Below are positions 1-7,524 of a stretch of 64,000 bases of DNA, piece by piece. Under the pieces are notes generated by a model. The model was not told the DNA's origin. It saw only the letters and a program-made list of their open reading frames with translations, and searched no databases. The position numbers and the translations under genes are program-made. Source of the stretch: Chryseobacterium cupriresistens (GTDB lineage Bacteria > Bacteroidota > Bacteroidia > Flavobacteriales > Weeksellaceae); assembly GCF_046614675.1 (NCBI RefSeq), contig NZ_JBKKJT010000002.1, positions 186,001 to 250,000 of the forward strand, in the 5' to 3' direction. Numbering within the stretch: position 1 is the stretch's first letter; each line of letters opens with the position of its first letter.

Positions 1-125
1 TCAACTGTATCTAGTGAATCAGCTCCTAAATCGTTAGTGAAGCTAGCTTCAGGAGTTACTTCTGTTTCTTCAACGTCAAGCTTATCAGCGATGATAGCTT
101 TTACTCTTGATGCAATGTCTGACAT
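1..125 (-). CDS. acpP: acyl carrier protein, 5' part (runs off window)
   Basis: The reverse strand encodes an N-terminus starting MSDIASRVKAIIADKL and reaching the GADSLDTV motif, whose serine carries the 4'-phosphopantetheine arm. Acyl carrier protein shuttles growing acyl chains through cytoplasmic fatty acid synthesis. The start is the ATG at 123-125, about 30 nt downstream of a TATATTTG promoter element at 157-164. The C-terminal half lies outside the window. The DSL motif and small acidic character make this assignment secure. Confidence 0.95.
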   Translation of the reverse strand, partial: MSDIASRVKAIIADKLDVEETEVTPEASFTNDLGADSLDTV

Positions 126-156
126 AGTAAATTATTTTTTTAATTGTTAGATGGTG

Positions 157-164
157 CAAATATA
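157..164 (-). promoter_or_regulatory. -7 element of acpP promoter
   Basis: TATATTTG on the minus strand matches the Bacteroidota -7 consensus TAnnTTTG and sits 31 nt upstream of the acpP start. No clear TTG is found 19 nt further upstream. Confidence 0.6.
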
Positions 165-530
165 TAAAATTCTTTACGATAAAACATTTTTTTAGTCTTT
201 TTTGTGGACCGGAAGCTTTCATTTTAGATTGTTTCGCTTTAGTCTTTTAGTTTTCAGGTGGTTATATTTATAGTGTTCAGGGAATATAAAACCAATCATG
301 GAATGACAGAGAGAGAAATAGAAGATAATTCTTCTGAACTTCATTGTTAGGTTTGATTGATGAATGGTAGGTCAAAAAAGTAGGGTTGTTTTTAGCGTGA
401 TAACAAAAGAGATTTCAAATAAGCTTTATACATCTCAAGATTTTTTTAAAAAACTCATCATATATATAATATATTAATATATAACAGTAAGTTTTATCAT
501 TGAAGTTTGGTATAAGCTTGTTTTAAAGTA
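165..530. other. intergenic region between acpP and tmRNA terminator
   Basis: AT-rich DNA with no credible reading frame on either strand. It includes a run of alternating A/T around 459-483. No repeat, tRNA or further promoter of good quality was seen. Confidence 0.5.
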
Positions 531-556
531 AAAAACCACTGAATAATCAGTGGTTT
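531..556 (-). terminator. terminator of ssrA
   Basis: A perfect 10-bp stem (AAACCACTGA with TCAGTGGTTT, loop of 4) lies just after the 3' end of the tmRNA and is followed on the minus strand by a T run. Confidence 0.85.
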
Positions 557-559
557 CAG

Positions 560-958
560 TGGAGTTGGAGGGATTCGAACCCTCGTCCAAACAAGCAATA
601 CATAAGCTTTCTACATGCTTATTCTACCATTGGTTTTCGACTGGAAGCAGAGGATAGACACCCAACGACCAGCTTATCTTCTGAAATTTTCGAGCTTTAG
701 CCAAAGCTTCTAAAACCTTATTTCTGCATTCCTATATCCCAGGATCAAACGCTGCAGAACTGAGCATTTGTGGAATATCTTGCTTCCCTACTAAAATCTT
801 CGGGAAAACGCTTGATCTACTATACTTCGATATTAAGCTGCAAGAGCGAACTCTTCGTTGCCAGTTAAAATTTTGTAGCAAGGGATTATAGAGATCGCGC
901 TACGGTTCTCTGCATGCTTACTTACCCATTGGTCTTGCTGTCGAAACCAGTCAACCCC
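560..958 (-). ncRNA. ssrA: transfer-messenger RNA (tmRNA)
   Basis: tmRNA rescues stalled ribosomes and tags the unfinished protein for degradation. Read on the minus strand, the 5' end GGGGTTG pairs with CAACTCC at the 3' end to form the tRNA-like acceptor stem, and a T arm with GGTTCGAATCC precedes the 3' end. The tag reading frame lies at 833-862 (minus) and encodes GNEEFALAA followed by TAA, with the usual ALAA degradation end. CCA is not encoded. A TATCTTTG element lies just upstream at 975-982 and a strong terminator follows. Exact mature ends are inferred from acceptor pairing. Confidence 0.93.
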
Positions 959-974
959 ATGAATAAAGTGAATA

Positions 975-982
975 CAAAGATA
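975..982 (-). promoter_or_regulatory. -7 element of ssrA promoter
   Basis: TATCTTTG on the minus strand lies 17 nt upstream of the tmRNA 5' end and matches TAnnTTTG. The -33 TTG is not obvious. Confidence 0.55.
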
Positions 983-1174
983 GTGCTTTTTGTTTACATT
1001 TCATTAATATCGATGGTTTTAATAGAAATTACGAAATAAAATGAGTAACCTGAAGGTAGTAAGAATTGAATATCCAGTGATTGTGATAAAAATATTATTG
1101 TTTGCTAACAGGCTTTAATACGGGGTTTTTAAACAGTCATAGGGTGGATTAGTGATTGTTTATGGCAATATATT

Positions 1175-1204
1175 TTGTGTTCTGATAAAAAATGTCTACT
1201 TTTG
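1175..1204 (+). promoter_or_regulatory. promoter of rpsU
   Basis: TTG at 1175-1177, a 19-nt spacer and TACTTTTG at 1197-1204 match the Bacteroidota -33/-7 consensus exactly. The rpsU ATG is 24 nt downstream. Confidence 0.85.
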
Positions 1205-1227
1205 CAATCCAAAATGAGATGTAAAAT

Positions 1228-1425
1228 ATGTTAATAATTCCAGTAAAAGATGGTGAATCCATCGACAGAGCTTTAAAAAAATACAAGAGAAAATTTGATA
1301 AAACAGGAACTGTTCGTCAATTAAGATCTAGACAACAGTTTATTAAGCCTTCTGTAACTTTGAGACAAGCTAGACTAAAAGCGGCTTACAAACAAAGAGC
1401 GCTTAGCAAAGAAGAGCAGGCTTAA
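1228..1425 (+). CDS. rpsU: 30S ribosomal protein bS21
   Basis: This 65-residue, strongly basic protein begins MLIIPVKDGESIDRALKKYK, the typical opening of bS21. It binds near the 3' end of 16S rRNA in the small subunit and helps initiation. The length is normal for the family. A consensus promoter lies 24 nt upstream. The gene is followed by xerC, hpf and the tRNA cluster, the usual flavobacterial order. In Flavobacteriia bS21, with bS18 and bS6, is proposed to hide the anti-Shine-Dalgarno sequence, which fits the lack of SD sites in this window. Confidence 0.96.
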   Translation: MLIIPVKDGESIDRALKKYKRKFDKTGTVRQLRSRQQFIKPSVTLRQARLKAAYKQRALSKEEQA

Positions 1426-1445
1426 GATTTTTTCTTAACCATATA

Positions 1446-1474
1446 TTAATTCACTTCTTAAATTCTTATATTTG
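1446..1474 (+). promoter_or_regulatory. promoter of xerC-hpf
   Basis: TTA, an 18-nt spacer and TATATTTG at 1467-1474. The -7 element overlaps a TTG at 1472 that could otherwise be taken as a start codon, which argues for translation starting at the ATG at 1502. Confidence 0.6.
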
Positions 1475-1501
1475 AGGAGTGAATTTTTATTTTTATACCC
1501 T

Positions 1502-2392
1502 ATGATGCTGGAAAAGTTTTTAGAATACTTACAATTCGAAAAAAGATATTCTCCTCATACCATCACAAGCTACAAAAAAGACCTTGAAGACTTTTCCCAT
1601 TTCTTTCTCCGAACAGAATCTTCTGACAATTTAGCCAAGGCAGACAAAAAAATTATCCGGAATTTTATTGTCGAACTGAGTGAAAACGACATTTCGAAAA
1701 GAAGTATCAATAGAAAATTATCTTCTCTCCGCAGTTTTTATCTTTTTCTTTTAAAAATAGGTGAAATTACAGTTTCTCCCGTTGAAGGGATTTCTTCCCT
1801 GAAGTTTTATGCTGAAAAACAGATTCCTATGTCTAAAGAGGAAATGACAGATCTCAATGAAAGAGTTTTTGAACAGGTACATGACGTGCTTGAAAAGTGC
1901 ATTATGGAGGTTCTTTATCAGACGGGAATGCGTAAAGCGGAACTTTGTGGCCTGATATTTGAGAATGTTGACTTATATGGAAATGAATTAAAAGTAATAG
2001 GGAAAGGGAACAAAGAAAGGGTAATTCCCATTTCCAATGAATTGTCTGAACTTCTGAAAAGTTATCTGGAAATAAGAAATCCGCAGACAGAATTTAAATC
2101 ATATTTTTTCGTCAATAAGAAAGGGAAAAAACTCAATGAAAAATTTGTTTATGTGGTAGTTAATAAGTACCTTAGTCTTGTAACAACGAAAGAAAAAAAA
2201 AGTCCTCACATCCTTCGGCATAGCTTTGCTACCCACGTATTGGATAATGGGGCGGAGATCTCCAAAGTGAAAAAAATATTAGGGCATTCCAGCCTTGCCA
2301 GTACTCAAGTCTATACGAATGCTAATATTGAACAATTGAAAAAAGTGTTTAATCAGGCTCACCCTCGAGCATCAAAAAAAGAAGAATTATGA
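1502..2392 (+). CDS. xerC: tyrosine recombinase XerC/XerD-type
   Basis: This 296-residue protein is a site-specific recombinase expected to resolve chromosome dimers at dif. An N-terminal SAM-like DNA-binding domain (about residues 1-85) precedes the catalytic domain. The visible active site is complete: R144 in TGMRKAEL, K168 in IGKGNKER, H236 and R239 in HILRH, H262 in GHSS, and the nucleophile Y271 in TQVYTN. I chose the ATG at 1502 because an upstream TTG overlaps the -7 promoter element. The stop overlaps the hpf start by 4 nt (ATGA), so the two genes are probably translationally coupled. The location beside hpf fits the housekeeping Xer protein rather than a phage integrase. Confidence 0.9.
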   Translation: MMLEKFLEYLQFEKRYSPHTITSYKKDLEDFSHFFLRTESSDNLAKADKKIIRNFIVELSENDISKRSINRKLSSLRSFYLFLLKIGEITVSPVEGISSLKFYAEKQIPMSKEEMTDLNERVFEQVHDVLEKCIMEVLYQTGMRKAELCGLIFENVDLYGNELKVIGKGNKERVIPISNELSELLKSYLEIRNPQTEFKSYFFVNKKGKKLNEKFVYVVVNKYLSLVTTKEKKSPHILRHSFATHVLDNGAEISKVKKILGHSSLASTQVYTNANIEQLKKVFNQAHPRASKKEEL

Positions 2393-2679
2393 AGATTTCA
2401 GTACAATCAATTGGTTTAACTCCACACGAACCACTAGAATCACACATCGACAAAAAAGTAAGTAAATTGGATACCTTCTATGACAAAATTCAGGAGTGTA
2501 AGGTGTTCTTGAAAGTTGAAAATAATTCGGATAAAGCCAACAAAACTGCCGAGATTATTTTAGCGGTTCCGGGAGACGATATCGTAGTAAAGAAGACCAC
2601 TACAAGTTTTGAAGAAAGTCTGGACCTTTGCGTTGATACTGCTAAAAAGCTATTAATCAAGAAAAAAGAAATGGCGTAG
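2389..2679 (+). CDS. hpf: ribosome hibernation promoting factor (HPF/RaiA family, short form)
   Basis: This 96-residue protein starts MKISVQSIGLTPHEPLESHI and matches the single-domain short HPF/YfiA fold. It binds the 30S decoding region of idle ribosomes. The long C-terminal dimerisation domain of long HPF is absent, as in many Bacteroidota. It overlaps xerC by 4 nt and lies about 110 nt before the tRNA cluster. The family call is firm; the dimer state it induces cannot be read from the sequence. Confidence 0.9.
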   Translation: MKISVQSIGLTPHEPLESHIDKKVSKLDTFYDKIQECKVFLKVENNSDKANKTAEIILAVPGDDIVVKKTTTSFEESLDLCVDTAKKLLIKKKEMA

Positions 2680-2710
2680 AAAAAAAAGTTAAAAAAAGTT
2701 TATAAAAAAT

Positions 2711-2741
2711 TTGAGAATTCAAAAAATCCGTTCTATATTTG
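2711..2741 (+). promoter_or_regulatory. promoter of tRNA cluster
   Basis: TTG at 2711-2713, a 20-nt spacer and TATATTTG at 2734-2741 lie 47 nt before the first tRNA-Thr. Confidence 0.75.
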
Positions 2742-2788
2742 CACTCGCAAAAAAGGAACAGCGATCTTTTGAATTCTTTTTTATATTT

Positions 2789-2862
2789 GCCTCCATAGCT
2801 CAGTTGGCCAGAGCACGTGATTTGTAATCTCGGGGTCGTGGGTTCGAATCCCTCTGGAGGCT
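2789..2862 (+). tRNA. tRNA-Thr(TGT), copy 1
   Basis: Cloverleaf with GCCTCCA/TGGAGGC acceptor stem, discriminator T, GGTTCGAATCC T arm and anticodon loop TTTGTAA, giving anticodon TGT. The anticodon stem contains one T-T mismatch. CCA is not encoded. Confidence 0.95.
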
Positions 2863-2880
2863 CATAAAATATAAACTTTT

Positions 2881-2961
2881 GGGGAGATTCCAGAGTGGCT
2901 AAATGGGACTGACTGTAACTCAGTTGCTTCGGCTTCGTAGGTTCGAATCCTGCTCTCCCCA
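2881..2961 (+). tRNA. tRNA-Tyr(GTA), copy 1
   Basis: An 81-nt class II tRNA with a long variable arm, acceptor GGGGAGA/TCTCCCC, discriminator A and anticodon loop CTGTAAC (GTA). Confidence 0.95.
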
Positions 2962-2984
2962 CTTTATATTTTTATAAAAAAAAC

Positions 2985-3015
2985 TTGCAAGATTAAATAA
3001 GTTTTCTTAGTTTTG
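2985..3015 (+). promoter_or_regulatory. internal promoter before tRNA-Gly, copy 1
   Basis: TTG at 2985-2987, a 20-nt spacer and TAGTTTTG at 3008-3015, 34 nt upstream of tRNA-Gly. The same element is kept in the second copy of the block. Confidence 0.7.
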
Positions 3016-3049
3016 CACAGCGTTTACCAATAGTTTTGGAAACAAAATT

Positions 3050-3122
3050 GCGGAAGTAGCTCAGTTGGTAGAGCGTCAGCCTTCCAAGCTGAATGTCGCG
3101 GGTTCGACCCCCGTCTTCCGCT
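3050..3122 (+). tRNA. tRNA-Gly(TCC), copy 1
   Basis: Cloverleaf with GCGGAAG/CTTCCGC acceptor, discriminator T and anticodon loop CTTCCAA (TCC). Confidence 0.95.
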
Positions 3123-3128
3123 CAATAG

Positions 3129-3155
3129 AATCACACAATTAAGAGTGATTTTTTT
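3129..3155 (+). terminator. weak hairpin after tRNA-Gly copy 1
   Basis: AATCAC pairs with GTGATT across a 10-nt loop and is followed by a T run. It is weaker than the matching hairpin after the second copy. Confidence 0.45.
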
Positions 3156-3211
3156 AACACTGGAATGTGTAGAGTAGAGTTTCTCGATCAGTTTCAGTCC
3201 TTTATTAAAAT

Positions 3212-3285
3212 GCCTCCATAGCTCAGTTGGCCAGAGCACGTGATTTGTAATCTCGGGGTCGTGGGTTCGAATCCCTCTGGAGGCT
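3212..3285 (+). tRNA. tRNA-Thr(TGT), copy 2
   Basis: Same 74-nt sequence as the copy at 2789. No TAnnTTTG promoter element is visible directly upstream, so it probably depends on read-through. Confidence 0.95.
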
Positions 3286-3305
3286 CATTTTAATATAAAA
3301 TATCT

Positions 3306-3386
3306 GGGGAGATTCCAGAGTGGCTAAATGGGACTGACTGTAACTCAGTTGCTTCGGCTTCGTAGGTTCGAATCCTGCTCTCCCCA
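3306..3386 (+). tRNA. tRNA-Tyr(GTA), copy 2
   Basis: Same 81-nt sequence as the copy at 2881, with a 20-nt spacer from the preceding Thr instead of 18. Confidence 0.95.
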
Positions 3387-3408
3387 CATTTTATATTATA
3401 AAAAAAAC

Positions 3409-3439
3409 TTGCAAAATTAAATAAGTTTTCTTAGTTTTG
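3409..3439 (+). promoter_or_regulatory. internal promoter before tRNA-Gly, copy 2
   Basis: TTG at 3409-3411, a 20-nt spacer and TAGTTTTG at 3432-3439, conserved with copy 1. Confidence 0.7.
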
Positions 3440-3473
3440 CACAGCGTTTACCAATAATTTTGGAAACAAAATT

Positions 3474-3546
3474 GCGGAAGTAGCTCAGTTGGTAGAGCGT
3501 CAGCCTTCCAAGCTGAATGTCGCGGGTTCGACCCCCGTCTTCCGCT
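3474..3546 (+). tRNA. tRNA-Gly(TCC), copy 2
   Basis: Same 73-nt sequence as the copy at 3050. Confidence 0.95.
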
Positions 3547-3551
3547 CAACG

Positions 3552-3580
3552 AAAATCACGCTACTTAGTGTGATTTTTTT
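3552..3580 (+). terminator. hairpin after tRNA-Gly copy 2
   Basis: AATCACGCT pairs with AGTGTGATT (one G-T pair) around the loop ACTT and is followed by seven T. The last tRNA-Thr comes right after it. Confidence 0.6.
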
Positions 3581-3587
3581 AGTTGAT

Positions 3588-3659
3588 GCCGACTTAGCTC
3601 AGCGGTAGAGTGCTTCCTTGGTAAGGAAGAGGTCACGGGTTCAAGTCCCGTAGTTGGCT
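3588..3659 (+). tRNA. tRNA-Thr(GGT)
   Basis: 72-nt cloverleaf with GCCGACT/AGTTGGC acceptor (one G-T pair), discriminator T and anticodon loop TTGGTAA (GGT). In related genomes this tRNA usually stands directly before tuf; here tuf is 14 kb away. Confidence 0.95.
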
Positions 3660-3667
3660 CTTAATTT

Positions 3668-3690
3668 TCCCGAATTTCTTCGGGATTTTT
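3668..3690 (+). terminator. terminator of tRNA cluster
   Basis: TCCCGAA/TTCGGGA stem with loop TTTC and a T-rich tail directly after the last tRNA-Thr. Confidence 0.75.
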
Positions 3691-3917
3691 TATGCCCTAA
3701 TTTTAGATGGAATCTCATTGCAAAAGGAACCGCATGAAACAGGATTTTGCTGAGTTCTAAAAAAATCACGGAAGATTTATATGCTCTGAAGTATTTTGGT
3801 TCTTACATATAAAAAAAGTAAGTGTTTAATATTGTCTTTGAACTTTACAAAATGGGAAGTTCACACTATAAAGCGGTGAAATTAATTTTGAACTTATACA
3901 CTGGGTATAGTGTCATT

Positions 3918-3941
3918 AAAATAGCCCTGACTCAGGGCTAA
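3918..3941 (-). terminator. terminator of the minus-strand barrel gene
   Basis: TAGCCCTGA and TCAGGGCTA form a near-perfect palindrome around a 1-nt centre (realistic loop larger), followed on the minus strand by TTTTAA. It lies 32 nt after the stop at 3973. The DNA from 3691 to 3917 holds nothing else I can support. Confidence 0.55.
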
Positions 3942-3972
3942 ATTACAATAGATAAGTAATATTGTAGGAGTT

Positions 3973-6570
3973 TTATAAGTTATATTTTACTTTTACGCCA
4001 ATATATCCAGGTAATCTTTGAATAATACTTGTTTGAAGAGTTACATTTTGTAGTGTAGATAAGATAATTTGAGTTTTATTAAAATTTAAAATATCATTTC
4101 CAATGACACTATATTCCCATTTTTTACTATAATCATAAGAAATTTCAAAATCGGTCTTTAAAAAATGCTGTTTTTGTTCAGAGATATAAATATTATAGTG
4201 ATTTCGGAAGTAGTATTTAAAATGTTTATTAATAATACCATCAAAATCTGCAAATAGTTCAGTTCTATCATTAGATATTTTTTTATTTAAATTTGTATAG
4301 CTACTTATATTTTTTTGTTTAGAAACTCCTATTTCATAATTAAAAATTCCATTTTTAAAAACACTCATTAAACTTGCTTTTAAAATGATATTTTGTGAAG
4401 TAATAGGATTTTCTATTTGATCTATTATATTTATTGAATTTGAGTGTGAATAAGACCCATTTAATTTTATTTTAGCTTTAAGGAAACTAACTTTCTTATC
4501 TAAATTAATATTTGTAAACCAGTTTTGTGTAGGTGTTGAGTTAAGAACTTGGCTTATTACAATATATTGTGGAAGCAATTGGCTAGCGGTTATAATTGAT
4601 TTTTCATTTTTAGTATAATTGAAACTTAGATTTAATATAGTACCTGAAAACAAATTGAAATATCTTAAATAAACGCTGAAATTATGACTTCGCATAGGAA
4701 GTCCTAAATCCAAGATGTTATTTTGCAGAATTCTGTTATAATCATCCAGTATGGGTTGTATAAAAGTCTGATTAGTATTTGCAAAATCATTCTTTACCTG
4801 ATAAGATAAATTAAGTTCAGATAATTGATTTAACTGAAATTTTACATTGGCTTTTGGCAAGTATAAAAGCCTGTTTAAAGAAGTATAGTATAAAAGTGTA
4901 TTCTGTAAAGAAAATTGAAAAAAACCTTTACGCTTATAAATACTAAATTCAGTATTGAAGAAATTTCTACTGATTTTATTGTTATTTGAATATTGAGAGT
5001 TTTCGATTGAAGATAAAAAACTATCTTGAGTTAAAGAATATCCTAATCCTATATAATAAATCAGTTTTTTGGGCTTAAAGGTATAAGTACTCAAAAGTCC
5101 ATAAGTTTCCTGATTATATTTTTTATCCTGTAGTAACGGAGAATCTAAATTTAAAACATTGGGGAAGTTATCTAACTGAAAGTTATTTTGTTGGTAATTA
5201 ATGTCATTGAAAATATACAAAGCCAAAAGCTTTGTTGGAGATAATTTAGAAGTATAGCTTAATTGTTGAGATAGCGTATAAGGGGTATCATGTACTTTTT
5301 CGTCAATTCTATTTTCTATATTACCAAAAGTTTGATCTATTTGAACGTCTTTTTTTCCACTGTATGGATCAAATGCTAAACTATATGTAAGTAGACTGTT
5401 ATCTGAGACTAAATAGTCCAAATTGGCTCTTGTTCGGTTAAAAAATAATTGCTCTTTTGTTTTTATATTTTCAGTAGTGCTGTAACTTGAATTTTGGTCG
5501 AAAAAAAGCGTATTATTTAGGATGTTTTTATTTTGGTTAACATTATTAAAGATACTGTATATGTTAAGTTTTGTCTTTTTTGAGAGATAAGAAGTGAGAT
5601 TCAATGCTCCAAAATTGTTATATTTTTTCGTCATCCTGTCATCACTAATAAGAGTTGTTGGCATTATAAAATCTGTGTTGCCAACATTGCGTTTGCTTAC
5701 AAAATCATTTTTAGATGAAATAATCATTTGAAAGTATTGATCAAATGTAATTACTTCATCATTTATATTGTTTGAATTTCCTATAAAGCTCATGTTTGTA
5801 GTTTTATCAAATTTAAACAAGTTTACTCCGGCTTTGTAGCGTCCTTCATATGCAGAGATTAAAGTAGTATTTCCCGTTATTTTACCTTTATATTCTTTTT
5901 TGATTCCAATATTTATGGCTGTTTTATCCGAAGGTTCCAAGTCCTTTATTTTCGCATTATCTGAATAATGATTGATAACTGCAATATCATCAATCATATC
6001 TGCATCTAAATTTTCAGTGGCAAGTTGATGATTATCACCAAAAAAGTCCTTTCCATCTACAAGAAGGTTATCTACTTTTTTTCCTCCTATTTTGATTTGC
6101 CCATCATTTCCTACTTCAAACCCTGGAAGTTTATTAAGAATATCTTTAAGGTTATGTTCCGAACCCGTTGTAAAGTATTTTGTTTTATAGGATATAGTAT
6201 CACCGCTTTGCTTTAAAGCTGAAGCCTGTCCGATAATCTTAACTTCCTCAACCTGATTTATTTTTTCTGAAAGAATTATTTCTAATTCTACTGATTTTTG
6301 ATCATTGCTTATAGTAATGTTCCTTTTTAGAGGTTCGAAAAGTATTTTATTAACCTCTAATGTATAAGAGGGCTCTTTGTTAACCTGAAAAGTGAAATTA
6401 CCATTTGAATCAGAGTTTTGAAAAGAAAGTGTTTTTCCGTTATTGTCTAATATCTGAACAATAGCATCTTCCACAGGATTATGATTTTTATTTAAAATTT
6501 TTCCATTAACTTTTATCTGAGAAAAAAAGAAAACAGGAAAACAGAAAATAAGAAAAATAGAACTCTTCAT
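3973..6570 (-). CDS. outer membrane beta-barrel protein with carboxypeptidase-like regulatory and plug-like domains
   Basis: This 865-residue protein opens with a signal peptide (MKSSIFLIFCFPVFFFSQ). A CarboxypepD_reg-like beta-sandwich follows (about residues 20-105), then a short TonB plug-like segment containing DILNKLPGFEV and KVDNLLVDGKDFFGD, then a long barrel rich in alternating aromatic residues and N/S that ends in KVKYNL. No TonB box is clear. This architecture usually accompanies GLPGLI proteins, and the GLPGLI gene lies 71 nt upstream on the same strand. The pair probably acts in transport or assembly at the outer membrane, but the substrate is unknown. By eye the DNA is more AT-rich than the ribosomal genes nearby, consistent with accessory origin. 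Confidence 0.85.
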   Translation of the reverse strand: MKSSIFLIFCFPVFFFSQIKVNGKILNKNHNPVEDAIVQILDNNGKTLSFQNSDSNGNFTFQVNKEPSYTLEVNKILFEPLKRNITISNDQKSVELEIILSEKINQVEEVKIIGQASALKQSGDTISYKTKYFTTGSEHNLKDILNKLPGFEVGNDGQIKIGGKKVDNLLVDGKDFFGDNHQLATENLDADMIDDIAVINHYSDNAKIKDLEPSDKTAINIGIKKEYKGKITGNTTLISAYEGRYKAGVNLFKFDKTTNMSFIGNSNNINDEVITFDQYFQMIISSKNDFVSKRNVGNTDFIMPTTLISDDRMTKKYNNFGALNLTSYLSKKTKLNIYSIFNNVNQNKNILNNTLFFDQNSSYSTTENIKTKEQLFFNRTRANLDYLVSDNSLLTYSLAFDPYSGKKDVQIDQTFGNIENRIDEKVHDTPYTLSQQLSYTSKLSPTKLLALYIFNDINYQQNNFQLDNFPNVLNLDSPLLQDKKYNQETYGLLSTYTFKPKKLIYYIGLGYSLTQDSFLSSIENSQYSNNNKISRNFFNTEFSIYKRKGFFQFSLQNTLLYYTSLNRLLYLPKANVKFQLNQLSELNLSYQVKNDFANTNQTFIQPILDDYNRILQNNILDLGLPMRSHNFSVYLRYFNLFSGTILNLSFNYTKNEKSIITASQLLPQYIVISQVLNSTPTQNWFTNINLDKKVSFLKAKIKLNGSYSHSNSINIIDQIENPITSQNIILKASLMSVFKNGIFNYEIGVSKQKNISSYTNLNKKISNDRTELFADFDGIINKHFKYYFRNHYNIYISEQKQHFLKTDFEISYDYSKKWEYSVIGNDILNFNKTQIILSTLQNVTLQTSIIQRLPGYIGVKVKYNL

Positions 6571-6596
6571 ATGATTTAAAAGCTTTTACAAAAATT

Positions 6597-6621
6597 AATC
6601 TCCATAAACTTTATGGAGATT
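6597..6621 (-). terminator. hairpin between GLPGLI gene and barrel gene
   Basis: An 11-bp stem (AATCTCCATAA with TTATGGAGATT, 3-nt loop) lies in the 71-nt gap. The tail on the minus strand is AATTTTTG, only partly a T run, so it may attenuate transcription rather than end it. Confidence 0.5.
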
Positions 6622-6641
6622 TTGAATATTTAATTTGATTC

Positions 6642-7406
6642 CTAATTTCTGCCGAAAGTCATTGGAGGCATTGTTTTTTTATAATCTTCAGCATGTTGTA
6701 TTACCTTTTTTTGAAACTCTTGAGGGCTTATTTTTTCACCTTTTGTTGGTATTGTTATCGTACCAGCTATATTCTCTTTGATTTGAATTGCTAAATAATG
6801 TTGTGTCTTATTTCTAACTTCTACAATGAGCCCGGGTAATCCCCAATAAATACTTGGTCCAGCCATAGTAGGAATGCCGGGAGCATACCAAGCCTCTATC
6901 AAATCTCCTCCTATTTTTGCTTGTGCTTTTCTACAGTCAATACTGCCTATTGTTTTTGTTTCATTAATTAATTCCCAATTAATTTTTTGAAGATTTTCTG
7001 AAACTAAAAATTCTTTGTCTAATATAGTTCTTGAAGATACTGAAGTTTTTGTTTTAAAGTTTTTGTACATTTCAGCAATTCCACCAAATTTAATTACCGT
7101 TTCTTTCATTTGCATATTTCCAGTGTTCAAATCCTCTGGGTTTTCTCTCTTTTTCTCTTCCTTTTTATACAAAGCTTCGGATCCATTAAATAATAGTTCA
7201 TAATATTTAGGAATTTGTTTGCTTGTTTTTATCATTTCCTGATACTGTTTTGGAATATCTTTTAAGTCATCCAAATTAGTAATTGGTAATTCTTCATAAA
7301 AAACACTGTTTATCAAATTTCCTTTCTGAGTATTATTTTCAACAGAATTTTGGGCAAATCCAAATGAACACAGCAAGCTAAAGCATATAGAAAATAAAAT
7401 CTTCAT
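6642..7406 (-). CDS. GLPGLI family secreted protein
   Basis: This 254-residue protein has a signal peptide (MKILFSICFSLLCSFGFAQ) and the family signature WGLPGLIVEV near residue 190. The family is confined mainly to Bacteroidota and has no established biochemical function; members are exported and often sit beside a barrel protein with a carboxypeptidase-like domain, as here. The start is the ATG at 7404-7406. Upstream on the same strand are a long hairpin and a gene for a 75-residue secreted peptide, which suggests a three-gene unit. There is a single Cys after the signal peptide (IDCRKAQ). Family assignment is secure; the role is unknown. Confidence 0.9.
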   Translation of the reverse strand: MKILFSICFSLLCSFGFAQNSVENNTQKGNLINSVFYEELPITNLDDLKDIPKQYQEMIKTSKQIPKYYELLFNGSEALYKKEEKKRENPEDLNTGNMQMKETVIKFGGIAEMYKNFKTKTSVSSRTILDKEFLVSENLQKINWELINETKTIGSIDCRKAQAKIGGDLIEAWYAPGIPTMAGPSIYWGLPGLIVEVRNKTQHYLAIQIKENIAGTITIPTKGEKISPQEFQKKVIQHAEDYKKTMPPMTFGRN

Positions 7407-7427
7407 TTTATATTAATTTTAATTAAA

Positions 7428-7520
7428 AAATAGAGGAGACTATCCGAAAAACTCTCTTTAGACTCCTATCTTACATTTTTGTAATATAGTATTTTTGATA
7501 TTCTCGGAGAGTCTCTATTT
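7428..7520 (-). promoter_or_regulatory. long hairpin between peptide gene and GLPGLI gene (possible attenuator)
   Basis: Arms at 7428-7447 and 7504-7520 are complementary except for a 3-nt bulge and one mismatch. On the minus strand the second arm runs into a T run (plus-strand A run at 7425-7430). It spans nearly the whole gap after the peptide gene, so it could end most transcripts and let a minority read into the GLPGLI gene. Confidence 0.55.
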
Positions 7521-7524
7521 TTGT

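Larger units (their letters stand above)
2789..3580 (+). repeat. tandem duplication of a tRNA-Thr-Tyr-Gly block
   Basis: Two consecutive blocks (Thr at 2789 and 3212, Tyr at 2881 and 3306, Gly at 3050 and 3474) repeat with a period of 423-425 bp. The tRNAs are identical by eye and the Tyr-Gly spacer is nearly so. The Thr-Tyr spacer and the DNA before the second Thr have diverged. Confidence 0.9.

Noticed and set aside
1472..1501. TTG start adding 10 residues to XerC
   Set aside because: The TTG overlaps the TATATTTG promoter element, and the added residues are untypical of the family.
2657..2962. Minus-strand open frame of 101 codons over the tRNA genes, and a similar one at 3024-3239
   Set aside because: They lie across tRNA-Thr, Tyr and Gly genes on the opposite strand. 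Phrases such as GFEPT come from translating the T arm of tRNAs and are a known artefact.
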